Shown piece after piece: positions 20,917-32,300 of a stretch of 64,000 nucleotides of DNA. The notes beneath the pieces were generated by a model. It saw only the letters and a program-made list of their open reading frames with translations. It searched no databases and was not told the origin of the DNA. The translations under genes and the position numbers were made by a program. Each line of letters begins with the position of its first letter. Position 1 is the first letter of the stretch. Source of the stretch: Heterotrichella gracilis (taxonomy: Eukaryota > Sar > Xanthophyceae > Tribonematales > Xanthonemataceae); NCBI GenBank assembly GCA_032358255.1, contig JAULBX010027605.1:62001-126000 (forward strand), read 5' to 3'.

Positions 20917-23900
20917 TCAGCAATGCGGTATTGTTCCCCCACCACGCGCTGCCCATGCGCCCCCATCTGGTGCATTGCCAGTCATCCAAGGGGTGAGACC
21001 TGGGACAGCGACACCTGGCGCTACTGCCGGACCAACACCAATGGCTCCCATGTCATCTTCAGAGGTGCGCCGACTCCCACCTGCCAGGACAGGGTTGCAC
21101 TATTTACAATCCACAATGTGGCTAGAAGCATAGAAAGAAAACGATTGCTGCACCCAACAGAATGGAATGATAAATACGCCTCTAGCCCACAAACCGACAT
21201 TCCACAAGATACACCAACAGCTGCAGTTTCCCAGGCCTGCCAACCGTCAACAAACACAGCCAGTACCAAGGGTAACACCTTGCTCCCTGACCTCACCCAC
21301 CTGTCAGTGACTCTGGCTTGACTGCCCTCAGCCTGCGAATGACCTCCGCCATGCTGGGCCTCTTGGTGGGGTCCATCTCTCGACAGCTGTCCACCAGGTC
21401 AACCACCTCCTGCACACAACCACGCACATCCTTGGAACGCACATACACACATACGCGCTTGGCAACACGTGCGTTTGAACCCTTGAATGCAGACATATTG
21501 GGTACGTACATACGCACACAGTTGTAGTACACACCGGCCCCCAGCCATGCGAGGATATCGATCAGCCACAAACCCCAAACCCTAAACCCTAAACCCCAAA
21601 CCCTTAACTGGCGCCTTGCTACCAGCACAGCACCAGCACCAGTACTTGCCGCACGCTTTGTCCAGGCACAATGGCAGACCTGTATCAGCCACGCCACAAC
21701 AGCAACCATTCCAACTGCAGGCCAGTGGTGTGCCACACCACACGGCAGGTGTCTCCAAGGCCTGCATGCCTCCACGGCCCATGACTGTCCCCTTGCCAAC
21801 ATTGCAGACCCAACTAGGCACCCTCCCCACCCCCCGCCTCCCGCCTACCCACCACCCACCACCCACCACTCTCTGCTCTACCCACAACCCCACCCCCAAC
21901 ACCGTCCACTGCCTCACCCACCTGCGGGCAGCCATCCCTGGCCACATCCAGTTCGCGGATGTTCCCAAATGCTGGCCGCTCCCCCGTCAGCATCTCCCAC
22001 AGCACGATCCCATAGCTGTACACATCTGCCTTCTCTGAAATCTTGCCACCTGTGTGGACAAGGGGGATGAGCGTGAGTAGTTATTACCAAGCATTCCGGC
22101 ACGAAAGCCGGATCAGCAATCATCCTAGCACAAGGTTGCGCCACCCATGTCTGTCCAGGCATTGATTGTACCACTCTTGTATGTTCTTTGCAGGCACCGC
22201 AATGTGTGTACCACAATGTACCATGCACCACAATGTGTGTACCACCCAAATTATACAAGAAGTTCAACATCACCGTAACCACACTCATCCTAGCAAGCCA
22301 CCAATGCCCCAACACTACCACCACCAAAACGCCGCCAAGTGGCAAAACCCCCAGCCGCCTAGCCGCCTGCAATATCTGCAATATCCCAGGTGCCATCCAT
22401 GCCAGCATGCCCGGCGCATCCCTCAGACTCATCTGCTCCCACTCCATGCATCACAATGTGTGTGCCGCCCTATTTTATACAACGAATGCAACACCACGCT
22501 CGTTCATGGCAGTCCACCACTGCCCCAACACTACCCACTACCCACATACTGCCAAATGGCATAAAACTCCCTACCCCTACCCTGCAGTATCTCCGGCGCC
22601 ATCCATGCCAGCGTGCCCGGCGCGTCCCGCAGGCTCATCTGCTCGCGCTCCATGATCTTTGACAGGCCCACGTCGCAGATCTTGGCGGTGCCCCCTCGGT
22701 CCAGCAGCACGTTTGCGCTCTTCATGTCCAGGTGCAGCGCCTGGTGGTTGTGCAGGAAGTGCAGGCCTTGCGCCACGTCAAGGGAGATGTGGTACACCCT
22801 GGGGAGGAGGAGGAGGGCCGCGTTAATTTACAAACAAATGACTTTCAATACAGTACCGTATGCAAGCCTTAAATTGTATTTGATGGATAAATAACATACA
22901 TTTTAATTTTCAATTATTAACACAACCAGCAGCTCACAGCAGGTTGTGAAGGATGGGGAGCATAGCGCGCGATTCTCATTGAAAGACAAATGTGGTGCAG
23001 CAGAGGGGAGGGTCCCCAGGAACAGGCTGAATGCGGTCCAGACTGGCAACCCAATGAGCAGCCAGGTTGACAAGTATGCGCTGGTTAGTCAATCCAAGCC
23101 ACCACGGGGCTTCCTGGTTTCTACATTAGCACTCCTGACCACATCCCCCTGCCAACCCCCTCCCACATTCCCCCTCACACCGCCGCCACCCACCTCTTGG
23201 ACCACCTGCACACCCCCTTGCGGATCGCGTCCCACAGGCTGCCCCCCACCATGAGCTCTGTGATGAGGAATACCTTGTCGCGCTGCACCCCCGCACCCAG
23301 GTACTGCACCACGTAGGGGCAGTGGATGGACTTGAGGATGCCAACCTCCTGGAGGGTGGAGGCAAGCACGTCGTCGTCCAGCGCCTGGGAGGGGGATGGG
23401 TAGGGTGGGGGTGAGGGATGGTGTGTGAGTGGATGGGCGTGCGTATGGAGGGGAAGCAAGGGCGGGGGATAGGCTGGTGCATCGATGTGGAGGGTGTAGT
23501 TGGCTTAGGTACATGGTGGGTACCGTGGCGAATGGAGTAGCCGATGCACGTTGGCTGTCTGCGACATGAGCACTGGCTGCATGCCACATGGGCAATGGCT
23601 GCATGCAAGGGGTACAGTATTATACTATCGACTTCACGACTTGGTATATTAATATACCCCTGATGCATGCTGTAGTCACTGCACTGTGCCACATGATTAC
23701 CTCTGAGAACTCCTTGACCGCCACATACATGCCCCCCTTCCAGGTGCACTTGTACACCTGCATGGGCCAGAAAATAGGCTCAGACGGGTAGCAGATGTAC
23801 GCAATTGCACCCACAGCACAAAAACGATGCTTCGTGTCACGCAAGGAGCTTTTTTTCCAAAACCACTGCAATCGCTTCGTATCATACAATCCAGCAGTCC

Positions 23901-26900
23901 CAAACAACTGCAGCAGCAGCCTGGGCTACCCAAGTGACGTGGAAGTAGCTTGGATCCTCCTAGGTTATGCAGATTCTGTAAATATACCTTGCCGAAGGCG
24001 CCCTTCCCCAGCAGGATCCTGTTCCCCCCCTCATCCGTGCAGTACTCCAGCTCATCAGGCTGCACTTCCCAGTTGTAGATGGGGATGGAGGAGGTGGTGG
24101 CGGTGGACGCCGTGGAGAGGGGCGGGTGGGGGACGCCGGTGGGGAGCCCGGGCATGGGGGGTGGGGGTGGGGCGATAGAAGGAAACCGGCCAAAGTTGAC
24201 AGATGCATTGGCATCGTCGCCGTGGGGTGGTCTGGGCTCCTCTTTTTGCCTCTCCTCTTGCTCCCCCGGCCCATCATCTTCATCGTCCGAGCCAAGCAGG
24301 GGGCTGCGCCCCCCACCATACCCTGAAAAGGGCGTGGGCATGTCCCCCGGTGGCGCCTCACTATCACCCCTCCCTGGCACAGCACCCCACCCGGTGGCGG
24401 CAGCAGCAGCCGCCAGCGTGGCTGAATCCAGGGCGCCAGTTCGAAACCCGTCACTGCCGTCGCTCCCATGGCTGTACACCGCCGATGCAGCCGCCCACTC
24501 GCTGCCAGACTGGGTCTCCCCTTTGCTATGACCATTGGTGGTCAACCCCTGCATCTGATCCGCAATGCCTGACGGCGACTCCCCCTCTGTTGATCGCCTC
24601 GACCCCTTGAGGGCCAGCAAGCGGGACTGCAGGTCGGACTGTGTGGGGCTGGGGCCCGATGACCCCCCCGCTGATGCACCACCTGATGCACCTCCCCCAG
24701 TGGTGGAGCTGGAAGGCAACTTGCCATAGCCTGAGGAGGTGTGCGGTGTGGGGATGCTGCCTATCCCCACTGGGGGTAGCGCTGGGAAGGGAGGGGCGGT
24801 GGGGGCGGGGAAGTTGAACGCGCCTCCCGCTGCCGCATGCGGCAAATCGCCGCCAGCCTGTGCAGTTGACGCCCCTTGGTCCCTGCCGCTCCACTCTGAA
24901 AAGCTGGTCGGCCTGGCTAGCACCCTGTCCCCATCCCCAGAACCTCCCTGTTGCCTGGGACTGTGCGCATCCCCGGCGCCGCTGCTGCCGGCGGTTGGGG
25001 ATGCCGGTGGCTGCGACCCATCCCCGCCAGAGGACGCCCGGGATGCGGGTGGGGACATGGCGGCAGCCAACGAGGGGTCTGGCGCAGGGGTGAGGTCATC
25101 AGGGGGGATGGCTTTGACCAGCACAATGGGGGAGACAAGCGCCAGCTTGGCGGGCTCGGGGACCCTCTCCCTGTAGATGGCCTTGTTGTCGCGCTCCCGT
25201 AGCGACAAGTCGGTGCTGGCGGAGCGGATGAGGGCCTCAAAGGCGCCCGCCACGTCCACGTGCGCGGTGCGGCGGAGGGCGTGCCCCGCCTGGAGCGAGG
25301 CGATGGCTTGCTGCGAGGGTGGAGGGGTGTGGATCAGAAAGACGGGGAGGCAAATGTGATCATCCAAGTACTTAACATAAAATCTGTGCGCATCCTCATT
25401 GTGATTCTGATTCTGATTTGTACTTTTGTATGCATGTCCGCCAGTAACGTCCCTGTATATCTCCATGACATAGGCATGCAGAAAACCTCGCAAAGGCTCA
25501 AGGTTTTAACTGGTAGCGCTACAAAAAGAACCGAATCAGCATGCGCACACCTGTGACTAAGCAGGCCTGCAACCACCATCCAGAACCAACCAAAACATGC
25601 CTTCAAAGGCCATGGCGGTGCGGCTGCTCACCTTGAGCCGTGCTATTTCCTCCCCATACGCGGCCTGTGTGTGCGCCGTTGCCGCCGCATGCACCCCCGC
25701 CCGCCCCTCAAACAGCACCCCCTTGAGGGCCACTGTGGCACGCCAGGAGCGGTCGGGATCCACACCGTCACGCAGCGCGGGGTCGGAGTCGAGCTTGAAC
25801 TGCACATCCAGGTAGGAGGCGGACACGTGCTTGGCAATCCTGCGCACAAGAAAACATTGTTTTTCTTCAAATGCCATTTTTTTTTTGAAGTTGAAAAATC
25901 AGAATTAGGAAATAGGCCAGGCACACGCTGAGGGGCACGGGCTCGGTGTGTGTATACATGTGGTGGGAGCGGAGCCGCAGCATGGGAGGTGCCCATCATC
26001 CACGGGTTGGGTGGTTATATTTGTGCCATAAACCTGCCGAACACAGAGGCCCATGCTCCACACTACCTGTACAGGATAAAACCCTAAACCCTAAATCTTC
26101 CCACCCTGAGCACTCCGCAGTGCAGTCGCTGAGTGTGCTCCCACCAATGAGCACCCCTGGGCCCCCCCTCCCACCACCGCCACCACCGCCACCACCCTGT
26201 CCTACATACTTGTGCATGCACCCTGGAGGAGCTGTTCCAACTCAACTCTGCAAACATAATGATTATGCAATCATCGCCCACCTGGCCACCACCGCAGGCA
26301 AATATTATTGTGCAACCATTGCTCACCTGGCCACCACCGCTAGCTTCTTGTCCTTGACCGCCTTCTCATACACGCACTCCTGTGCCTGCGCCAGCATCAG
26401 CGCTGCCAGCATGGCGGCGCACTGGGGCTGCAGGTCGGGCCCGTACTGCGCCACGTCAGCGGCGGCCGCCACATGCCCCCTCAGGCGCTCAAATGTGCCC
26501 GCAGCCTCCTGCGTGTGGGCCACATGGCTGTCATGCGGGTGTGGCTGAATGCGCAAATGGCGCTTGTTGTGCTTTTATACTACAATTTATTTCTTTTGTA
26601 ATTGTGTTATTGTCTAATGAGCCCGGGTTGGCTCCCTCTTGTTTCAAATTCCTGTAATGTTATAACATTGTATAATCATCGATCTTTTAAAATGGACTGG
26701 TGTGGATCAGGACACATGCAAATTGTTAGGGACTTGTAGATGACTAAGGGGGGGAGAGGGATGCACATTGGCAGGGACTACGGGAGAAGAGGATGCACAT
26801 TGGTAGGGTTACGTGGCCAAGGGAGGGGAGGGATGCACATTGGCGGGTCAGGTGGCCAAGGGAGGGGAGGAATGCGCATTGACATGGGGTGGTTGCCCAA

Positions 26901-28504
26901 TGGAGGGAGGCTAGCTCTTTCTTGATTTATCCATTTATCCGCAGTTATGCCACGCAGTGACACATCCACAAGGATACTGGCGCATGGCGCTCCAAGACCA
27001 ACACACAGACAGGTACTAAAATGTCAACCAGAAATATATGCACCTATGTCATGACATCGTAGAGCCTCTGCTCTTACTATGTCCAACCAGCAGGTTGTGG
27101 TCCCCACAGGGTACACCAAGCCACACCAACTGGCTGCCGTGGTCCATCCAGTAAGTGGCATGTGGCGCTATACCCCCTCACCTGCAGCGCCTTGGTCGCC
27201 TGCGCATACTTGCCATCCCGGCGCTCAGCCAGACCCTGCTGGACCTGCAAGAAGGGATTGAAATTCATCAAAATAATCACAAAGATGATGAAGAAAAGGG
27301 ACAAGGGACTCACCAAGCAAAGAGCATGTTGAGGCTTTCAGGATTCCACAGGTCGTATTCTGTGCAGTGTCATATCCCCCACTGCCTCAGCCGTTGTGCA
27401 ACAAAATGCAGCGGTGACCAACTCCGGCTGGCTCGCACCCCCAGCCACCCTCACGACCACCCCTCCACCACCAGCCTTGCTAGCAGTATCGCTATGTTGC
27501 ACAGCGCCACCGATTGCCAGTGAGGAGACTCCAACACCCCAGACACCTCCATCTTACCTGCTCAAACCGCCACCGAGTCTCCCCCCCACAACCCACTAGC
27601 TTTGTGCAACAGCTTGCCCTAAGTAACCACCCCAAGCCACCCCGTCAACCCGCCTCCCCGCTCACCCCCCGTGCAACTGCTTACCCAGCCCTATGCAACC
27701 CCCATGCGCCCATCCTCACCCCTCCATACTCCGTCCACCACCACCACCATCCTCACCTGCAGCGCCGCAATGTTGAACAGCACCGCTGCCAGCTCAAAGT
27801 CCAAGCTGGTCAGGATCTGGAGCTTGGCTGGCCGGAAGGCCTCGTGCCACCACACAGCCTCAACCAGGCGCAGGCCACCCTTGGGCAGAGCCGCCTGGCT
27901 CACCCGGACGCAGGCGGTGAACAGGGACACGTGGCGGTAGTACCTGTGGGTGGGTGGGTGGGGGGGTGGTATGTGCCAAGGTGGACAGTTTGGTGGTCTC
28001 CCACACCCAAGAGATATGTGTAGGATGACTAGAGGCTTTATGACCAGGTACTGCAGCACGCATATGTCCTCGCAACAACCAATTGCACAAGAAACCCTCC
28101 ACACAAGCCAAGGGAAACCTCCACACTTGGGGAGCAGCAAACAGATGTGTGGACAGCACTAAGTACCCATGTAACAGGCAGATACTTGTGTCTCAACCCA
28201 TCTTCTCACATCCAGCCTCTGCTTGGCGCCCACCCGCCAGTGCTATGCATGCATGTGACATCCCCCATTGGCACTTTGCCCCAACTCGCCGGCAAACCCC
28301 CCCGCCTTACTTCTTGTGCGCCACCAGCTTCTGCTCCAAACTGGGCTGCTCGAACAGGCTCTCCCTGCATGCCTGCAGCGCCCCCAGGTGCGCCTCGAGC
28401 TCGGGCACTTGCGAGGTGGCGATGTGGCACCGGGTCTGCAGGGTGCGGCTCAGGATGGTGCCCAGCTTGAGCTGCTGAGGCGACTTGCAGGGCACGCTCA
28501 GCAT
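20917..28504 (-). CDS. BRO1-domain protein fused to a TKL-like protein kinase
   Basis: Minus-strand exons: 28504-28311, 27943-27757, 27244-27182, 26508-26327, 25839-25632, 25310-23988, 23757-23701, 23384-23206, 22798-22581, 22049-21922, 21409-21301, 21080-20917. All phases agree, giving about 1003 residues. Residues 1 to about 350 form a BRO1 domain, which in Alix/Bro1/Rim20 binds ESCRT-III. FELAAVLFNIAALQ, AALMLAQAQECVYEKA, YGEEIARLK and DNKAIYRERVP match the Alix pattern in order. A Pro/Ser/Gly-rich linker of about 340 residues follows. The kinase begins in the same exon (ILLGKGAFGKVY), then VAVKEF, LHLDMKSANVLLD, ICDVGLSKIM (DVG in place of DFG), GTLAWMAPEILQ, DVYSYGIVLWEMLTGERPA and MDPTKRPSMAEV. 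The key Lys, catalytic Asp and metal-binding Asp are present. If the CAG|GTGGGT donor at 21301/21300 is not used, translation stops at 21293 (951 residues). The fusion itself is shown by the uninterrupted exon. Confidence 0.88.
21573..21604. repeat. Interstitial telomere-like repeat (CCCTAAA)n
   Basis: Several CCCTAAA or CCCCAAA units in a row in the kinase intron 21410-21921. A shorter run of the same unit lies in another intron of this gene at about 26078-26095. Confidence 0.85.
22300..22450. repeat. Diverged duplicate of a kinase-exon end inside the next intron
   Basis: Bases 22394-22447 repeat 22600-22653 (the exon coding for the activation segment and APE motif) with about 85 percent identity, shifted by 206 bp. 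The similarity continues into flanking intron sequence (CCCCAACACTACC at about 22307 and 22530). The copy lies inside the intron 22050-22580 and encodes a degraded version of the same peptide, so it is a decoy exon fragment. Confidence 0.8.
26738..26900. repeat. Minisatellite in a BRO1-kinase intron
   Basis: Three to four imperfect units of about 50 bp, each containing GGGATGCACATTGG or a close variant followed by GTGGCCAAGGGAGGGGAG-like sequence. It lies in the intron 26509-27181 and has no coding potential. Confidence 0.7.
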
Positions 28505-29354
28505 GCTGCCGGCGGGGCTGCGGACGACCGGCCCAAGGCTAATTGGTGGGAGTCGGTGTCGAGAGTCTGAAAGGTTCTGGCGGGGCAAGACTAGCCTGGG
28601 GCAGGGTAATTGGGTGCGGGCATTGTGTAGGAAGGGCGGTGCCACGCGCGCACAGGTGGAGCACAAAGCGTATCTGGTGTTGTGTGTGCTATTGGTGACG
28701 GTGTACACAGGTTGAGTACTGTCCTTGCTTTTATCTTCTGTGGGTTTCCCGCCCTTTTCGCTGAGGCAAGAGCTGGGCACCTGCAGACTCTGCAGTTTGC
28801 AGCATGCTGTCAGCAGCCAAAAACCTTGTTCCTGAACTTGTTGCTGCTACATAAGGCTTCTTAACGCTTGAGACCACTATTTACAAGAGCCACTTCTGTT
28901 ACAATTGTGTCTGAACTGACAGTGGGCAGCATCTCATTGGCATGGCACGGCATGCTGCCATGCGATGCGCCACAGTGCCAATTACACTGCTACAGCAGAA
29001 AGATGGCCACTGATGGCCCCCCACACATGGTGCCAGCTGTCAACCGGAACCCCAAACCAGGCGTCGCCCAACACATCTGCCAGTACTGTTACAGCGACAA
29101 GGTGCCTCTGTGGAGAAGTGCAACCGCCAACAGTGGCCCACAAGCCAAGCGTTGCCGCCCTTCACTACTCGCTGCAAGATGACCGCCCCTGCCCAACCCT
29201 CCAGCAAACCCCGAAAGTTCACGAGCCTGGGCACAGCTAACCTACGCGCCTTCCCTAAACCCTGCCCTAAACCTCCCTCCCACTCTCCGCGCCAACCCAC
29301 CCGCCCACACTACCCTCCCTCAGCACCCACACACTGCACCGCCAGCCACCCCCC
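28505..29354. other. Spacer between NMD3 3' end and BRO1-kinase start
   Basis: Both neighbours are on the minus strand, so this 850 bp holds the 3' UTR of NMD3 and the promoter of the BRO1-kinase. Telomere-like units (CCCTAAACC) appear near 29254-29274. TTACA (TGTAA on the minus strand) occurs near 29088 and 28900. Confidence 0.45.
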
Positions 29355-32300
29355 TCAGTCCGACATGTCCTCCTCCTCCCCTTCCTCCTCTTCATCAAAG
29401 TCCTCCCCTGCCCCCGGCGCCTCGTGCAGCGTCAGGTTGTCCAACAACTCCTCCAGGGGCACGTCGGGGTAGTCATCCCCTTCGTCGTCGTCTGTCATCG
29501 CCCCCTGGCGCGCCGCTGCCACCGCCGCAGGGTCGTAGGCAGGGTCCTTGTACAGCGCCACGCGGGCACGCACCTCAGGGTCCTCCTCGATTTCCTGGAC
29601 AAGAGGGGAGGAAGGGGGTTTGGGTGAAGGGGTTCGGAACTGGAATGTCCAGGGTTAATTATTCATCCTTGTGGTTCAACACCATGAACCATGGGGGAAA
29701 TTGCACGCCGCCGCCATGCCACTGGCACCTGTCGCCGTATCAGCAGGGCACGTAAAGCAGCACAGAGGCACCAATGCAACGCTGGGCCTGGCAAAGCCTG
29801 ACAAGGCTGTCACAGTGGTGCTCAACCGTATGTGCATTCGTGGTGAGTAACCTCACACAGTGCACAAACACTTCAACCGTAGCTTACCCCCCACACACAA
29901 ATCCAATGCGCCATTCTTCCATTTCAACCACATAACAACCTCTGATTTTCTACACTTTGACTTCCCATGCTCTACACGTTTTTTGGGGGGGGGATGAGCA
30001 ATACAAATCATTTACTAAGATCATGTACGATAATTGTTATACTTGATATTGCATATAAAAACACTATTTCTTACCTCCAGGAACCGCTCCATGTCCTGGG
30101 CCTCCCGCTCCTCCGCCCCCTTGCGCTGCGCACCCGCCCCATCGTCCACCTCCATGTCCATGCGCCGCACAGTCCATGCGCGCTTCTCGCCGCGTGCCTT
30201 GCGCCTGCGCCGCTTCTCAACGTAGCTCTTGCGCACAAGGATGACGTCGGGCAGGGTGAGGCCCTGTGGGGTAGAGGGGAGGGGTAAAGGGAGGGAATTT
30301 AAAGTTATGAAACGGGACAACTGAGATTTAAATCCAGTACACCCCTTGGGATGGCGTCGGGCAGGGTGAGGCCCTGTGGGGTAGAGGGGAGGGGAGGCTT
30401 AGATGGAGGCAACTAAAACTCGCATGCAGGAGTGCGCACATTTCACTTTATTGGATATTTGCTCCATTCATCCCTGGGTACATTCTTGGAGAGGGGAGGC
30501 CGGAGAAGGTAGCCGCTGCCCCTGTTGTGTGTGGCTGTTAATGCAAGGAGCTGCCTATGGTCCCACCAGACTGCGGCGGGCTTTTCTTTGTGGACGACAA
30601 AGTAGAAGAAAGAAACAAACAGGACAGGGGGAAGGCAAAAATAACCGGGTGGGATTAGGAACCCATCCCGGAACAGCACGAGTCACGGAGCATGATGGAT
30701 GTGACACAAGAAGTTCCACATATTCCATATTGGGCTTGATTGCTGATCTGCCTTTTTCTGCCGGTAACAATACTGCCAGTAATGATAATAATAGATATTA
30801 CATGCAGTTTGCTTCCCGCCTCCCCTTGCGCTCACCTTGGCCACGCACTTCTCCAGCTCGGTGTCCACAAAGTTTGCATTTTGCGTGTCGTACCCCATCA
30901 CCATATCCCCGGGATGCAGCACGTGTCCCAGGTGCGTGCGCGCAAACAGCATCTGGTCGTTGGAACCAAAGTCGGATGCCTTGGCCAGCTGGACCTCTGC
31001 CAGGGCAAACCTGGGGCGTGGGGGTAGGTGTGGGTCTGGGTGTGGGTGTGGGTGTGGTGTGCGTGTGGGTGCAGGTGTCGGGGTGGTGGGTGGTGTGCTG
31101 TAATGTGGTGTGGTGTGGTGTGTGGGGGGGTGAGGAGTAGCAAACTTGGGCAACAGGTGATTTGATCCGCCGTGAACGATGACCACTAGCATAGCATGGG
31201 CTCAGACAGGATGCAGCTTCGTCCCATGTGGCTTAACTACGCCTGATTTTGGGTACAAGCCATGGCCACGGTGTGGTTGCCACGCACTCGAGACGCACAT
31301 GCAAGATGCGGCCCAGCACCTCATATATGCAGATATAGACATGCACCAAGGGCGTCCCCGCACAGCTTGTAAAAGTGACCCTGTTTCAAAAACAGTTGTT
31401 GATTACATATTGCTGTACCCCGCCGCCACCCCTCCGCACCTGTTTGTTGACTTCCCCGTGAGCTCCACATCCAGCACCACATACTCCACCAGCTGCTTGG
31501 AGCTCATGAGGGGCTTGTAGGGGGAGCGGAAGTAGGCGGGGGCCTGGGGAAAGGAGAAGGGGGGTAAATGTCAGACGAGCAGAAGGTTGATGCGACTGTG
31601 GTGTGCATCAGGGGCCGTGATATGGACAATGTACGGCACAGCGCCTACCAATACAAGCCCATGCAGACGAGGTAAACGGGATGGGAGAGTACTTACATAT
31701 GCCCACTATGGGGAACAATCATGCAAAGGCATTGCTAGTAACACAAGTAACGCAGCCTTCTAGGCACCCACCCCGCACCCACCCGACGCCCTCTACCCCA
31801 CCACCCCCTCCCACCACCACCACCACCACGCACCTCAATCTGCACCGTCCGCAGCGTCTGCGGGTCCAGCAGCGTCAGCGCAGTGGTCACCTTGGTGCAC
31901 AGCATCACCGGATCATGCAACAGCTTCTCTACTAAAGCAGCCTTCTCCACACCTACACTACCCACACCCAACCGCGCATCTACCGGTAATGCCCCCATTC
32001 CCCGCCCCTCTCATTTCCCACCACCACCACCCTCACCTCAATCTGCACCGTCCGCAGCGTCTGCGGGTCCAGCAGCGTCAGCGCGTTGGTCACCTTAGTG
32101 CACAGCATGACCGGCCCAGGCTGGCCCAGCCCCGAGGCCACCTTGGCGGGCAGGCACACCAGGTCGTCCTTGCAGATGGGCACAATCTCCACACTGAAGG
32201 TGTACTTGTAGTTGTAGGTGGAGGTGTGGATGTTGTGGCTCACCAGCTGCTTGTCGGCGCGGTGCCGGGTGGGCACCACGGATTGGAGGAAGTCAAGGAA

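Noticed and set aside
31831-31912. Extra coding exon of NMD3
   Set aside because: It matches the end of exon 6, lacks an acceptor, and its inclusion would repeat residues absent from NMD3 in other organisms.
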